A stretch of 64,000 nt of DNA from Capnocytophaga periodontitidis (GTDB lineage Bacteria; Bacteroidota; Bacteroidia; Flavobacteriales; Flavobacteriaceae), in assembly GCF_016126015.1 (NCBI RefSeq), contig NZ_JAEFDB010000001.1:310001-374000 (forward strand), in the 5' to 3' direction. Of the stretch, positions 1 through 7,983 are shown piece by piece (within the stretch, counting starts at the first letter, position 1; each line of letters begins with the position of its first letter). The notes beneath the pieces are model-generated. The model saw only the letters and a program-made list of their open reading frames with translations. It ran no database searches and was not told where the DNA came from. The position numbers and the translations under genes were made by a program.

Positions 1-358
1 TTAAAAATATCTAAATGAATGTTCCAGACTATAAAATATTCCTCACTTTTTTCTATTCAATGTGTTTGTAATTCAAAAATAATAATTATTTTTGCACTCA
101 AATAGTAATATACTATTTCTGAAGTATAAGATAATTTAATTACTAAAACCTTTGGTCGTTGAAAATGAACATTTTATTTTTAAGTTATTTTCACTCTGCA
201 CGCACTCATTCTCTACAAATTAAATTTAAGGCTAAAAGTAGTCTTTCACCACTTCGTATTTGAATCAGGTGTAGTTAGGTAATAAATAGGTAACAAATTA
301 AGGTTACCTCAAATGTTTTTTACTAAAAATTACTCATTATTTAATTTACACTGTACAA
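1..358 (+). promoter_or_regulatory. speA upstream region with promoter and long leader
   Basis: No gene is seen here. A flavobacterial-type promoter lies at 66-94: TTG at 66-68, an 18 bp spacer, then TATTTTTG at 87-94. Initiation near 100 would give speA an unusually long leader of about 255 nt. The leader holds a short inverted repeat, AGGTAAC (288-294) and GTTACCT (303-309), which could be a small hairpin or an operator. I do not recognise a known riboswitch in it. Confidence 0.55.
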
Positions 359-1750
359 ATGAAAAATAAATATATCGACCTAATTGACCAAACCTACTAT
401 TTTCCACAAGATGAATTTACTTTAGATGGCGATGAACTTCGCTTTCACAATATTGATTTGATGGAACTTGTACGCAAGTATGGAGCTCCCCTCAAATTTA
501 TGTATCTACCCAGAATATCTGAGAATATTCAACGTGCCAAAAAATGGTTTGAAAAAGCGATTAAAAAACACAAATACAAAGGGGCTTACAACTATTGTTA
601 TTGTACCAAAAGTTCTCATTTTAAACACGTAATGGTAGAAGCTTTGAAGAATGATATCCACATGGAAACCTCTTCAGCTTTTGATATCAACATTATCAAC
701 AACCTTATCAGCGAAGGATTGATTACCAAAGAGAATTATATTTTGTGTAATGGCTTCAAACGTGATGCTTATATTGATGGCATTGCCGATCTTATCAATC
801 GTGGCTATCAAAATTGTATTCCTATCATTGATAACTATGAGGAAATCAATTTGTTTGAAGAAAAAATAAAAGGCTCATACAATATTGGTATTCGCATAGC
901 TTCTGAAGAAGACCCTCGTTCTGAGTTCTATACCAGTCGTTTAGGTATTGGCTACAAAAATATTGTACCTTTCTACAATCGTGAGATTAAAGATAATCCT
1001 AAAGTACGCCTCAAAATGTTGCACTTCTTTATCAATACAGGTATTAAAGATAATGCCTACTATTGGAATGAACTCTTGAAGTGTTTGCGCGTCTATATCC
1101 AACTTAAAAAAGTAGCTCCTGAACTTGATAGCCTTAATATAGGTGGAGGTTTCCCTATCAAGAGTTCGTTAGCTTTTGAGTACGACTACGCCTATATGGT
1201 TGATGAGATTATCCGTCAGATAAAAATTACTTGCGACCAAGAAAAAGTACCCGTACCCAACATTTTTACTGAATTTGGTAGTTTTACAGTGGGTGAGGCA
1301 GGCGGCGCTATCTACGAGATAATGTACCAAAAACAACAAAACGACCGCGAGAAATGGAATATGATTAATTCCTCTTTCATTACTACTTTACCCGATTCTT
1401 GGGCTATTAATAAACGTTTTGTATTATTACCTATCAACCGTTGGAATGATGAGTACGAACGCGTACTCCTCGGTGGACTCACTTGTGATGGTGATGATTA
1501 TTACAACAGCGAACAAAATATGAACGCTATCTATCTGCCTAAATATAACAAAAATAAACCACTCTATATAGGTTTCTTCAATACAGGAGCATACCAAGAT
1601 AGTATTGGTGGGGTAGGGGGATTGCAACACTGCCTCATTCCACAACCTAAAATCGTACTTATCGATAAAGATAGAAATGGTAACCTTACCTCCCGTCTCT
1701 TTATGGAACAACAAAAAGCTGATGAAATGCTAAAAATCTTAGGTTACTAA
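359..1750 (+). CDS. speA: Biosynthetic arginine decarboxylase (PLP fold III, flavobacterial type)
   Basis: Decarboxylates arginine to agmatine, the first step of one polyamine route, in the cytoplasm. The 463-residue protein has the alanine-racemase/ornithine-decarboxylase two-domain layout. The likely PLP-binding lysine is K84 in YCTKSSHF, the phosphate-binding glycine loop is IGGGF near 261-265, an EFGS motif sits near 305-308, and the catalytic cysteine loop is CDGDD at 376-380. It is much shorter than the roughly 630-residue proteobacterial SpeA, as is usual in Flavobacteria. The ATG at 359 gives the normal N-terminus. It appears monocistronic, with its own promoter at 66-94 and a strong hairpin 17 bp after the stop. 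A related diamine decarboxylase activity cannot be excluded from sequence. Confidence 0.88.
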   Translation: MKNKYIDLIDQTYYFPQDEFTLDGDELRFHNIDLMELVRKYGAPLKFMYLPRISENIQRAKKWFEKAIKKHKYKGAYNYCYCTKSSHFKHVMVEALKNDIHMETSSAFDINIINNLISEGLITKENYILCNGFKRDAYIDGIADLINRGYQNCIPIIDNYEEINLFEEKIKGSYNIGIRIASEEDPRSEFYTSRLGIGYKNIVPFYNREIKDNPKVRLKMLHFFINTGIKDNAYYWNELLKCLRVYIQLKKVAPELDSLNIGGGFPIKSSLAFEYDYAYMVDEIIRQIKITCDQEKVPVPNIFTEFGSFTVGEAGGAIYEIMYQKQQNDREKWNMINSSFITTLPDSWAINKRFVLLPINRWNDEYERVLLGGLTCDGDDYYNSEQNMNAIYLPKYNKNKPLYIGFFNTGAYQDSIGGVGGLQHCLIPQPKIVLIDKDRNGNLTSRLFMEQQKADEMLKILGY

Positions 1751-1767
1751 AATTTAAGGTATAAACT

Positions 1768-1817
1768 TTGTAGAACCTTTGTCAAAGTCCTTTACGACTT
1801 TGACAAAGGTTCTACAA
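1768..1817. terminator. Perfect 21-bp hairpin after speA (family copy 1)
   Basis: The arms 1768-1788 and 1797-1817 are perfect reverse complements around an 8 nt loop. The arm contains CCTTTGTCAAAG, a relative of the AAACTTTGCCAAAGG arm seen at four other gene ends. There is no long T run after it, so it may act as an RNA 3'-end stabiliser or repeat element as much as a terminator. It reaches to 34 bp before the next start codon. Confidence 0.7.
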
Positions 1818-1850
1818 GCCCTAACTCCTTTTTCTTTAACTTCTGACAAA

Positions 1851-2798
1851 ATGAAATACATAATTCTTTTTTTCTTATCAATCACTACTTTATGGGCACA
1901 AGATACCACAGCTACTAAAAGATACCACTATAAAGTGTGGATAAAACCTTCATTGAGTATCAATTATCTCGCAGTTGATATAGAAGACGCTCCTATTAAT
2001 AAAGATTTGAAAAATAAAACAATATTACCTAACTATCCTCTTACAATGGGGTTGGGGTTAGGAGTACATAATACCTATGTAAACCTTGATTATGCTAGAG
2101 GTTTAATGCCTTTGCGCAACGAAAATAAATATGGAAAAACGAGCTATTTTGATTTTCAATTACATTCCTTTATTAGCAATAAGTTTTTGTTAGACATTTA
2201 TTATCAAAGTTATAAAGGTTTCTATTATGAAAATGGTCAAAATATACACCTTCTCAAAGATGCTCGTGTACAACAGATAGGAAGTGAATTTTTGTATTTT
2301 ACCAAATGGAGAGAAACCTCTTTAAAAAATATATTTAATCCAGAAGGTGAACCACTAAAACCTTTCTTCAGTTTCTATTTTGGAGGAGGTGTTTTCCATC
2401 ATAAACTCAGCTTGCCTCTTGTGGATCCAGATAGAACTGACGATTTTAAACATATACAAGCTGGATTTAGTGGAGGGGTAGCCAATCTTTGGCAACTTGC
2501 TCCCAATCTCACTTTTAGTGGCTTAATAGGATTAGGATTTTATTTTGGTGGAGAAACAGCTCCTATAAGTAAAATGAAAATCAATCAATATGTAAATTTT
2601 AGATATAACATAGCTCTTACTTACAAAATTAAAAGTTCAACAATAGATTTTTCAATATTGCATAACAACAAGCGTGTATATTTTAATGATTCCGACCTTG
2701 TAAGTATTAAAAACTCTACTTTTAGAATTAGTTTCACACAACAACTCAATGTTACTACTCGTCATAACAACAAAGTGATGAGGTTCTTAGGGATGTAG
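1851..2798 (+). CDS. Secreted/outer-membrane-like protein of unknown function
   Basis: I do not recognise the family. The ATG at 1851 is chosen because it starts a clean signal peptide (MKYIILFFLSITTLWAQ, cleavage expected after AQ). An upstream TTG at 1779 lies inside the hairpin arm and would bury the signal. The 315-residue product is rich in alternating aromatic and glycine strands (for example FFSFYFGGGVF and FSGLIGLGFYFGG) and ends in a short aromatic-poor tail, so a small outer-membrane beta-barrel is plausible. It has no recognisable promoter of its own other than read-through from speA. Confidence 0.6.
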   Translation: MKYIILFFLSITTLWAQDTTATKRYHYKVWIKPSLSINYLAVDIEDAPINKDLKNKTILPNYPLTMGLGLGVHNTYVNLDYARGLMPLRNENKYGKTSYFDFQLHSFISNKFLLDIYYQSYKGFYYENGQNIHLLKDARVQQIGSEFLYFTKWRETSLKNIFNPEGEPLKPFFSFYFGGGVFHHKLSLPLVDPDRTDDFKHIQAGFSGGVANLWQLAPNLTFSGLIGLGFYFGGETAPISKMKINQYVNFRYNIALTYKIKSSTIDFSILHNNKRVYFNDSDLVSIKNSTFRISFTQQLNVTTRHNNKVMRFLGM

Positions 2799-2884
2799 TC
2801 TATTCCTTTGAAAAAGCAATAATCTAATAATCAAAATAATACAATTGGTATAATATTTGTTTCTAAATAAAAAGTTAAAAATAT

Positions 2885-2915
2885 TTGGTATTTTTAAAAT
2901 AAAGCACTACATTTG
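2885..2915 (+). promoter_or_regulatory. Promoter of the TPR protein gene
   Basis: TTG at 2885-2887, a 20 bp spacer and TACATTTG at 2908-2915 match the Bacteroidota -33/-7 pattern. Transcription would begin near 2921, about 50 nt before the ATG at 2971. Confidence 0.65.
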
Positions 2916-2970
2916 CGACTTATAAATGAATACATAAAAACAAAAAACTGTTTTAAAATTGCAAAACAAT

Positions 2971-4227
2971 ATGAGAAAACCATTATTAATGGCTGCTGCT
3001 CTACTTATTTCGGCAGTCGCATTCGGACAAAAAAAAGAACTTAAAGAGATTGAAAAACAAATCCGTAAAGGTGATTTAACATCAGCTCAAAGTGGTTTAA
3101 ATGCCATTAAAGGAAGTATAGAAGGTACTGAGTTCGCTCCTCAGTTCTATTTCTTAGAAGCTCAAGCTAATATTGAGCTTACTAAGAAAAACAAAAGTTT
3201 AGCTTCTTTGCAAAACGCTACCGCTGCTTTTGCTAAAGTAAAACAATTAGAAGGCGGTAAAGGAAAATATACTAATCAGTTACAATCATTAGCTGATGAA
3301 GCTATAAACTTTGCAGTAGGGCAAGCTCAAGAGAAGTACAAAGTTAAGGATTACAAAAATGCTTCAATAGCTTTTGAACAAGTATATCGTCTTAGCGCTC
3401 GCGATACTGTGTTCTTGTACAATGCTGCTGTAGTAGCAGTGGAAGGTAAAGACTATGATAAAGCCGTGAAATTGTACTCAGAACTTAAAGACCTTGGTTA
3501 TGATGGAGCTGAAACACTTTATATCGCAACCAATAAACAAACTAAACAAGATGAGACTTTCGCTGATAAAAACCAAGCTGAACTAATGGTAAAAGCAGGG
3601 ACTCACGAAAAAGCAAGAGTTGAAAAAACACCTTCTAAACGCGCCGATATCATAAAAAACATAGCCTTTATCTATGTAGAACAAAAGAAAGTTGATGAGG
3701 CTATCAAAGCGTTTGAAGATGCTAAAAAAGCATATCCTAAAGATGCGAACATCATCCTTGCTGAAGCTAATGTATACTTGCAGTTAGACAATAAAGAAAA
3801 ATTTAAACAACTAATGCAAGAAGCTGCTCAACTTGATCCAAATAATGCTGACCTTCACTACAATATTGGGGTAATCAATATGCAACAAGGTAATATTTTA
3901 GAAGCTCGCAAAGGTTTTGAACAAGCACTTAAAATTAAACCTAACTACGCCGATGCCGCTTTGAATATCTCTACTACCTACATCAACGAGGGAAATAGTT
4001 TGATTGAGCAAATGAACAAATTAGGAAACTCTAAAGCTGATATTGCTAAATTTGAAGCATTAAGAGACCAAAAAGATGGTTTATTCAAAAAAGGTGCTGA
4101 AGTATTAGAGAATTATATTAAAGCAAATGGTAATGTTGAAAACATCTTAGAACAATTGAAAAACATCTATGGAGCTTTAGGAGATAGTGCTAATTTCCAA
4201 CGTGTAAAAAAACTTTTAGGGCAATAA
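2971..4227 (+). CDS. Exported tetratricopeptide-repeat protein
   Basis: A 418-residue protein with a signal peptide (MRKPLLMAAALLISAVAFGQ) followed by several TPR units. The clearest are near residues 125-175 and at 235-335, with canonical ADLHYNIGVINMQQGN and ALKIKPNYADAALN patterns. Such periplasmic TPR proteins act as protein-binding scaffolds; the partner cannot be told from sequence. The ATG at 2971 was chosen over the TTG at 2959 because it begins exactly at the signal peptide. The gene has its own promoter (2885-2915) and a terminator at 4245-4286, so it is monocistronic. Confidence 0.75.
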   Translation: MRKPLLMAAALLISAVAFGQKKELKEIEKQIRKGDLTSAQSGLNAIKGSIEGTEFAPQFYFLEAQANIELTKKNKSLASLQNATAAFAKVKQLEGGKGKYTNQLQSLADEAINFAVGQAQEKYKVKDYKNASIAFEQVYRLSARDTVFLYNAAVVAVEGKDYDKAVKLYSELKDLGYDGAETLYIATNKQTKQDETFADKNQAELMVKAGTHEKARVEKTPSKRADIIKNIAFIYVEQKKVDEAIKAFEDAKKAYPKDANIILAEANVYLQLDNKEKFKQLMQEAAQLDPNNADLHYNIGVINMQQGNILEARKGFEQALKIKPNYADAALNISTTYINEGNSLIEQMNKLGNSKADIAKFEALRDQKDGLFKKGAEVLENYIKANGNVENILEQLKNIYGALGDSANFQRVKKLLGQ

Positions 4228-4244
4228 TTGAATCCTATGAAAAT

Positions 4245-4286
4245 AAAAAATAGGAATTAGACTTTTCTCTCTAATTCCTATTTTTT
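4245..4286 (+). terminator. Rho-independent terminator of the TPR gene
   Basis: A 17-bp stem (AAAAAATAGGAATTAGA, 4245-4261, with 4270-4286) around an 8 nt loop ends in a run of seven T. Confidence 0.8.
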
Positions 4287-4321
4287 TATTCCTATTCAAT
4301 AAAATATTCTATTTTGTCGAA

Positions 4322-5074
4322 ATGCGTTATTTTATAGAACTCTCTTTCTTTGGTAAAAACTATCACGGCTGGCAATCTCAACCCAAGGCTATTTCTGTAC
4401 AAGAAGTTTTAGAGCAAGGACTCTCAACAATCCTTCGAACCCCTATAAGTGTAGTAGGAGCAGGACGTACCGATAGTGGTGTACACGCTTCACAAATGTT
4501 TGCTCATTTTGATGTAACACAACCTTTGCCTGCCAACTTTGTACACAGATTAAATGCTTTCTTACCAAAAGATATTGCCGTTCACAATATATATGAGATG
4601 AAACCAAATGCTCATACCCGTTTTGATGCTCTCAAACGTACCTATCAGTATCATATTAATACTCAAAAAGATGTTTTTGCGTATGATTATGCAATGTTTT
4701 TCACTCATCCATTAAATCTGACAATAATGAATGAAGCTGCTCAAATTCTTCTTGATTATAGTGATTTTCAATGTTTTTCCAAAACTCATACCGATGTAAA
4801 GACTTTTATATGCAGAATTTATAAAGCACATTGGGAGAAAATAGACAAACAACTTATCTTTACCATCACAGCCGATCGTTTCTTGCGCAATATGGTGCGT
4901 GCTATTGTAGGAACTCTTATAGATGTTGGATTACAAAAGCTATCACTTACAGACTTTGAAGATATTATTCTCAGCAAGAATAGAAATAAAGCAGGAGCAT
5001 CAGTGCCAGCTTGTGGATTGTTTCTCACTCATATAGAGTATCCTGAAGATCTTTTTATTCAAAAAATCAATTAA
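4322..5074 (+). CDS. truA: tRNA pseudouridine(38-40) synthase TruA
   Basis: Isomerises uridines 38-40 in the anticodon arm of tRNAs. The 250-residue length is typical. The catalytic aspartate is D51 in the family motif GAGRTDSGVHA (46-56). Other family motifs are FFGKNYHGWQ near the start and RFLRNMVR with FEDI in the C-terminal half. The ATG at 4322 directly precedes the conserved N-terminal strand (MRYFIELSFFG). It follows a terminator by 35 bp and has no obvious consensus -7 element, so its promoter is unclear. It ends 59 bp before a small TPR gene that has its own -7 element. Confidence 0.95.
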   Translation: MRYFIELSFFGKNYHGWQSQPKAISVQEVLEQGLSTILRTPISVVGAGRTDSGVHASQMFAHFDVTQPLPANFVHRLNAFLPKDIAVHNIYEMKPNAHTRFDALKRTYQYHINTQKDVFAYDYAMFFTHPLNLTIMNEAAQILLDYSDFQCFSKTHTDVKTFICRIYKAHWEKIDKQLIFTITADRFLRNMVRAIVGTLIDVGLQKLSLTDFEDIILSKNRNKAGASVPACGLFLTHIEYPEDLFIQKIN

Positions 5075-5101
5075 ATATTAGTATTATTCAGTGAAATTCA
5101 C

Positions 5102-5109
5102 TACTTTTG
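5102..5109 (+). promoter_or_regulatory. -7 element of the small TPR membrane gene
   Basis: TACTTTTG lies 24 bp before the ATG at 5134. A matching TTG at the usual distance upstream is not evident. Confidence 0.45.
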
Positions 5110-5133
5110 CAAACTTTTTAAATAAAACTATAA

Positions 5134-5658
5134 ATGAAATATCTACAAAACAAATACTTAAAAATAGTTGTAGCTGTCCTTATTGTAGCTTGGGCAGTAT
5201 ATCAATTCACTCGAGGAAATATAGGGAATGGTATTGCTCTCATTTTTCTATCACTTATTCCTATTTTATTGTATTTTCGCAATGAGTTTATATTGCTTAC
5301 CTTTTTGCGTTTGCGAAAACAAGATTTTGCAGGAATGGAAAAATGGCTTAGCAAAATCGTAGACCCAGAAACAGCCTTATTACGCAAACAACAAGGGTAT
5401 TACAACTATATGTACGGAATTATTTATTCGCAAAAAAACCTTACACAAGCTGAAAAATACTTTCGTAAAGCCTTACAATTAGGGCTCACAATGAATTACG
5501 ATGTAGCAATGGCAAAATTGAGTTTAGCAGGTATAATGATGCAAAAACGCAAAAAACGTGAAGCCCAAGAGCTTCTTACAGAAGCTAAAAAGTTAGACAA
5601 GCAAAATCTTATGACCGAACAAATAAGAATGATGCAACAACAACTTAAGAAAATCTAA
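5134..5658 (+). CDS. Small membrane-anchored TPR protein
   Basis: A 174-residue protein with two N-terminal transmembrane segments (about residues 8-25 and 30-48) and then a soluble part with two TPR-like helical pairs. The clearest is MYGIIYSQKNLTQAEKYFRK near 95-115. The topology suggests an inner-membrane anchor with a protein-binding cytoplasmic domain. The function is unknown; similar short proteins are common as uncharacterised genes in Flavobacteria. It ends before a hairpin at 5703-5737. Confidence 0.65.
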   Translation: MKYLQNKYLKIVVAVLIVAWAVYQFTRGNIGNGIALIFLSLIPILLYFRNEFILLTFLRLRKQDFAGMEKWLSKIVDPETALLRKQQGYYNYMYGIIYSQKNLTQAEKYFRKALQLGLTMNYDVAMAKLSLAGIMMQKRKKREAQELLTEAKKLDKQNLMTEQIRMMQQQLKKI

Positions 5659-5702
5659 ATAAAGAATAGGTCAGTATATTGATTTTAAAAATTTTAAAAC
5701 AG

Positions 5703-5737
5703 ATAAAAGAGTTAAAAGTAACATTTTACTCTTTTAT
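5703..5737 (+). terminator. Terminator after the small TPR gene
   Basis: ATAAAAGAGT (5703-5712) pairs with ACTCTTTTAT (5728-5737), the stem continues imperfectly inward, and a T-rich tract follows. Confidence 0.6.
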
Positions 5738-5768
5738 TTTTTTATTGTTAACATAATAATTTAATAAA

Positions 5769-6341
5769 ATGATACAAGTAGCTAATACTATTATTTCAGA
5801 AGATATAGTAGAAAGAGATTTTGTTTGTAACCTTAGCGCCTGCAAAGGAGCTTGTTGTATAGAAGGAGATGCGGGAGCGCCTATAGAAGAGCGAGAACTC
5901 AATATAATGAAACGTATTTATCCAGAAGTGGCACCATACCTTACTGAAGAAGGAAAGAGAGCTATAGAGGAGCAAGGAATATATGTAAAAGGAGAAGACG
6001 GAGAATGGGAAACCCCATTGATAAATAGGGGAGAATGTGCTTATGTAGTACGAAATGAAAAAGGTTGGGCACTTTGTGCTATTGAACAAGCATATAATGA
6101 TAAAAAAATAGAATGGAAGAAACCTATATCTTGTCATTTATATCCCATACGTTTGCAAGAGTATAGTTCATTTACAGCGGTAAATTATCATCGTTGGAGT
6201 CCTATATGTGATGAAGCTTGTACTTTAGGGAAAGAGTTAGAGATGCCAATTTATAAGTTTGTAAAAGAAGCCCTTATTAGAAAATTTGGAGAAGAATGGT
6301 ATAAAGAATTAGAACTTATAGCAGAACATTTGAAAAAGTGA
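5769..6341 (+). CDS. DUF3109 family cysteine-rich protein
   Basis: A 190-residue soluble protein of the DUF3109 family, which is widespread in Bacteroidota and of unknown function. The hallmark is a cysteine cluster near the N-terminus (C20, C25, C29, C30 in FVCNLSACKGACCIEGDAGAP). Further cysteines occur in RGECAYVV, WALCAIE, ISCHLYP and PICDEACTLG, so a metal or iron-sulfur site is likely (inference). The ATG at 5769 is preceded only by an AT-rich stretch. It converges on the tRNA-Met gene across a shared bidirectional hairpin. Confidence 0.75.
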   Translation: MIQVANTIISEDIVERDFVCNLSACKGACCIEGDAGAPIEERELNIMKRIYPEVAPYLTEEGKRAIEEQGIYVKGEDGEWETPLINRGECAYVVRNEKGWALCAIEQAYNDKKIEWKKPISCHLYPIRLQEYSSFTAVNYHRWSPICDEACTLGKELEMPIYKFVKEALIRKFGEEWYKELELIAEHLKK

Positions 6342-6390
6342 TAATGAACATAGAGAAATCTAAAAACTGACACAGCTATTTTAAGAAATT

Positions 6391-6426
6391 AGGCGTAATT
6401 AGTTGATTATCAAACTAATTACGCCT
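6391..6426. terminator. Bidirectional terminator between DUF3109 gene and tRNA-Met
   Basis: AGGCGTAATTAGTT (6391-6404) is perfectly complementary to 6413-6426, with an 8 nt loop. T-rich flanks occur on both sides, and the hairpin separates two convergent genes. Confidence 0.75.
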
Positions 6427-6432
6427 ATTTTG

Positions 6433-6506
6433 TAGCGAAGACGGGATTTGAACCCGTGACCTTTGGGTTATGAATCCAACGCTCTAACCACCTGAGCTAC
6501 CTCGCC
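6433..6506 (-). tRNA. tRNA-Met (anticodon CAT)
   Basis: Read on the minus strand, 74 nt fold into a cloverleaf. The acceptor arm is GGCGAGG paired with CTTCGCT (including G-U pairs), and the D-arm is GCTCAGGTGGTTAGAGC. The anticodon loop is ATTCATAA with CAT, and the T-arm contains GGTTCAAATCC. CCA is not encoded. The first pair is not the C-A mismatch of initiators, so elongator Met is the best call. A lysidine-type Ile tRNA is less likely given the close match to elongator Met. The 5' end is 32 nt from a good promoter. Confidence 0.9.
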
Positions 6507-6537
6507 ATTAATCTATATCTTTTCTCTTTTGCGGTTG

Positions 6538-6567
6538 CAAAGGTACTACTTTTTTTTATACTACCAA
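6538..6567 (-). promoter_or_regulatory. Promoter of tRNA-Met
   Basis: On the minus strand, TTG (6565-6567), a 19 bp spacer and TACCTTTG (6538-6545) give the Bacteroidota consensus. Initiation near 6532 leaves a 5' leader of about 25 nt. Confidence 0.7.
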
Positions 6568-6716
6568 AGAAATATTTATTTATTTTTGATTTTGAAATAT
6601 GAAAAATATAAAAGTAATTAATTATCAAAAGATTATAAAATAGAAAAGCATTACTTATCCTTAATTTTTTCGGGGTTTGAATAAAGTTTTATATCTTTTT
6701 TAATTTGAAAATAATG

Positions 6717-6754
6717 AAAAATACCTCCAAAATTTGAATTTTGGAGGTATTTTT
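6717..6754. terminator. Terminator after the frameshifted small membrane gene
   Basis: A perfect 18-bp inverted repeat (6717-6734 and 6737-6754, core ATACCTCCAAAATT) with A and T runs at its ends. It can terminate on both strands and lies just past the stop codon of the gene in its restored frame. Confidence 0.75.
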
Positions 6755-6768
6755 AGTTTGAGTATAAG

Positions 6769-7114
6769 TTAAGAAACAGCAGTACTTGCTACAAAAAAAG
6801 TAGCTAAAAGGATAAGGAAAATAAGACCTATTAGAGAAATAGCAAGTCCTGCAATAGCTAATTGTTTTGGTAACGCCTATTCCTGATAGAATAAGTCCTA
6901 AAATCCAAACGATCCATCCTAAGAAAGGAACCCATACTAAAAAGATAGCTATTAAAGCTAATATAAAACCAGCTGTACCTATCCCATTACTATTAGAAGA
7001 ATGGGTATTTTGGATAATGATAGTAGGAGGATTGTTTTCTTTAGCAACTTGTTGAGCTTGTTGCTGTGCCTGAGATACTGTTTGCTCTTGTGTTGAAGTT
7101 GTATTTTCTTCCAT
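6769..7114 (-). pseudogene. Small two-helix membrane protein gene with a one-base frameshift
   Basis: The reading frame from the ATG at 7114 encodes a Gln/Asn-rich head and a hydrophobic segment (GTAGFILALIAIFLVWVPFL), then WIVWILGLILSGIGVTK. It then runs into an unrelated Cys/Tyr-rich tail. Removing one A from the four-base run at 6865-6868 (T on the plus strand) restores QLAIAGLAISLIGLIFLILL and a stop at 6769-6771, just before the terminator. The intact product would be about 114 residues with two hydrophobic hairpins, like DUF4190-type membrane proteins. The shift may be a real mutation, a phase switch or a sequencing error. A -7 element (TATCTTTG, minus strand) at 7276-7283 lies about 160 bp upstream. 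Confidence 0.65.
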
Positions 7115-7184
7115 AAAAACTGAAAATTAAAATTACTTCCCTACTCTGTTAAAGGCTTTTCGGGTTATCGCCTTTTGTTATTTA

Positions 7185-7257
7185 ACGTGAGTTCAATGTG
7201 AGTAATTTATTGATTTTCATAGTTGTAAATCAGTGTTTTGTTATATTGAACTGACGT
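7185..7257. repeat. Candidate 73-bp miniature inverted-repeat element
   Basis: ACGTGAGTTCAAT (7185-7197) and ATTGAACTGACGT (7245-7257) are inverted repeats with 12 of 13 matches. They are flanked on both sides by the direct repeat TATTTA (7179-7184 and 7258-7263), as expected for a target-site duplication. The flanks are AT-rich, so chance is possible. It could equally be a hairpin in the leader of the downstream minus-strand gene. Confidence 0.35.
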
Positions 7258-7881
7258 TATTTAATATATCGGTTGCAAAGATATGAAATATTATTATACG
7301 ATGGAAAAAATATTTTAACAAAAAATTAGGTTTTATATATAATAAAGTCTACTACTGTTCTGTTAAAAAAAGAAATCCTTTTTAACCAGCTAATTATTAG
7401 TAAGTTATATTGATTTTTAGTCGAATGTACTTGAATATATTTTGTTTATATTGCAAATAAAACAATCAGCTACGTGTTAAGATAATTACATTTTTATACA
7501 ACTAATATCTTTTTTCAATTGCATTAAGCTTAATAGAATATAGTTGATAGCTATTCTGACAGCATATATGTTAAACATTTTTCTTGTTGGAACCTACTTT
7601 TTTACTATACTAAGTAATCGCGAAAGTTTTCGTGGTGTATTACTATACCTAAAAGTAATAAGACTTATAAAGTTTTGTGTAGAAGAAGAGAAAATATGAA
7701 TTAATTTCTTAAGTCAACTTCAGATGGCTAATCTTTATAAGAATCGTTGAAAAATAGGAGTATTTTTATAATGGCTTAAACATTTAATAAAAAAAGAGGC
7801 TATTCGAAGAGTTTTGTTTTGCGAGGGCGATTTGCTAACCCTCTATAATATAACTAATAATAATTGATTATCAGTATAATT

Positions 7882-7914
7882 AACTTTGCCAAAGTTTTAC
7901 ACTTTGGCAAAGTT
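7882..7914 (-). terminator. Hairpin after ackA (family copy 2)
   Basis: AACTTTGCCAAAGT (7882-7895) and ACTTTGGCAAAGTT (7901-7914) form a perfect 14-bp stem with a 5 nt loop. It lies 69 bp after the ackA stop and shares its arm with the hairpins at 18864, 19768 and 52642. Confidence 0.65.
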
Positions 7915-7983
7915 TAGTGTCGTAAAGGCAATTTTGAGACTTTTTAGTAAGCCTCAGTATAGTCTAATGATTTGTTATTTTTG

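Larger units (their letters stand above)
7115..7983. other. 869-bp stretch without a convincing gene
   Basis: The right end (7882-7914) is the hairpin after ackA. The left end holds the leader of the frameshifted gene, including a candidate miniature inverted-repeat element at 7185-7257. In between I see only a 43-codon ORF (7568-7699, plus strand), without a promoter or family signature. There is also an inverted repeat at about 7609-7650 (AGTAAT...CGAAA / TTTCG...ATTACT). The composition is very AT-rich with many stops in all frames, so this may be a decayed gene or insertion. Confidence 0.5.

Noticed and set aside
1779-1850. TTG start adding 24 residues to the second gene
   Set aside because: The extension lies inside the hairpin arm and would place polar residues before a clean signal peptide that starts at 1851.
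5091-5285. An ORF of 64 codons overlapping the small TPR membrane gene
   Set aside because: It is in another frame of a gene with clear membrane and TPR features and begins within that gene's promoter region.
7568-7699. A 43-codon ORF in the large gap before ackA
   Set aside because: No promoter, no family features and no coding bias that I can see; it fits chance in AT-rich DNA.
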